Below are positions 10,126 through 10,700 of a DNA stretch of 10,700 nucleotides, piece by piece. The position numbers and the translations under genes are program-made. Source of the DNA: Trachelipus rathkii (taxonomy: Eukaryota; Arthropoda; Malacostraca; Isopoda; Trachelipodidae); NCBI GenBank assembly GCA_015478945.1, contig JABUQX010100295.1, positions 15,001 to 25,700 of the forward strand, read 5' to 3'. The notes under the pieces were generated by a model, which saw only the letters and a program-made list of their open reading frames with translations, had not been told where the DNA came from and did no database searches. The first letter of the stretch is position 1; each line of letters begins with the position of its first letter.

Positions 10126-10700
10126 ATATTTAAGAAATTAGAAGTTAAAAGGGTAAAACTTTATATAAAACAAAAGGCTGACATAGAATTTCTAAATTAT
10201 TGTAAAGATAATCAGCTTCTTCCAAACTTTCTAAAGATAAGATTGTATAATAGAAATTTACAAGATAATGAAATTACAAAAAACTTTCAACTAAAACTGC
10301 TTGATAATGAAATACTCCAGCAAAAGTTAAAAAGCAGCAAGCTTCAAAAAGAAACAGGACTAACCCTATTAATTTTTAGGAGATCATTGAATAATTTTTA
10401 CTTTTATTCTTCAATCATCTTTCTTTACCGTGAACTTCGCGAATTAAATAATGATATCAAATTTAGACACATCTCTTTACATTTCATATAATATTTAATT
10501 TAAGTGACAATACGTTGAACTTTATGTTAATGTCTTATCTGATTACGAACTCAATCATAATGAAAATAACTTGCTCAACAAAGGCCTAAACTTTGGTTTA
10601 AAAACTAACTGTAGCAAAATTGACAAATATATTGAAGTGGAGAAACTTTACAATGATATTTTACACAAAAAACAGGAACTTAAGGGCATGATCCAATATA
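10126..10700 (+). pseudogene. N-terminal part of a second Penelope-like ORF, runs off the window
   Basis: From 10126 an open frame reads KKLEVKR and then ADIEFLNYCKDNQLLPNFLK, then IRLYNRNLQDNEITKNFQLK and FYFYSSIIFLYRELRELNND, to a TAA at 10489-10491. FNLSDNTLNF continues in a second frame at 10494-10523. From 10508 to the window end a third frame reads NVLSDYELNHNENNLLNKGL, then NFGLKTNCSKIDKYIEVEKLY. NLL-x-KGLNFG followed by a conserved basic/acidic stretch is the typical N-terminal region of PLE proteins, upstream of the RT domain. So this is the 5' part of a further copy in the same orientation as 8842-9680, with at least two frameshifts. The true start codon is not clear; the RT would follow to the right of the window. 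Confidence 0.75.

Larger units (their letters stand above)
9365..10199 (+). repeat. Right arm of the ~0.8-kb inverted repeat
   Basis: This stretch is the reverse-complement partner of 8047-8843. It contains the post-RT linker, the nuclease relic, the 3' non-coding region and the first codons of the next PLE copy. Along the arms the clearest stretches are at 9365-9600 and 10020-10199; the middle has many small gaps. The spacer between the arms is about 520 bases. Confidence 0.85.

Overview
The window looks like AT-rich, gene-poor, repeat-dense nuclear DNA of an invertebrate animal. The grounds are three kinds of metazoan retroelement remains (an LTR-type Gag, an APE-type non-LTR retrotransposon and Penelope-like elements), long (TA)n arrays, and no bacterial operon structure. 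A mollusc such as a cephalopod, or an arthropod, would fit, but the sequence does not settle this. I found no intact host gene, tRNA, rRNA or CRISPR array.

Layout. 1-1392: a decayed Ty3/gypsy-type gag on the minus strand, with an N-terminal coiled coil built on three 11-residue repeats, a core domain, and a doubtful zinc-knuckle relic near the left edge. It carries four in-frame stops. 1393-1627: TA microsatellite. 1628-4720: a nearly complete but dead non-LTR (Jockey-like) retrotransposon on the plus strand, with endonuclease, linker, reverse transcriptase, C-terminal region and 3' UTR. It is broken by many frameshifts and by an Asp-to-Asn change in the RT active site. 4721-4895: a second TA microsatellite, so this element has TA repeats on both sides. 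4896-5683 and 6161-7194: AT-rich DNA in which I recognise no gene. 5684-6160 and 7195-7812: large TA arrays. 7829-8046: an AAT/TAA-rich tract.

8047-10700: Penelope-like element (PLE) remains, the most structured part of the window. A PLE piece on the plus strand runs from RT motif C (YVDD) through the RT C-terminus, a GIY-YIG-type nuclease relic and the 3' region. It is followed at once by the N-terminal coding region of a further PLE copy that leaves the window, a head-to-tail arrangement. Upstream, at 8047-8843, an inverted diverged copy of the 3' half plus junction forms an inverted repeat of about 0.8 kb arms around a loop of about 0.5 kb. The inverted arm also holds a motif resembling a degenerate hammerhead ribozyme, a feature known from PLE terminal repeats.

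Nothing here looks like a working pathway. The region reads as a transposon graveyard in which the recognised elements adjoin AT-rich simple repeats. Several non-LTR frameshifts sit at short homopolymers, so some of the damage could be sequencing or assembly error.
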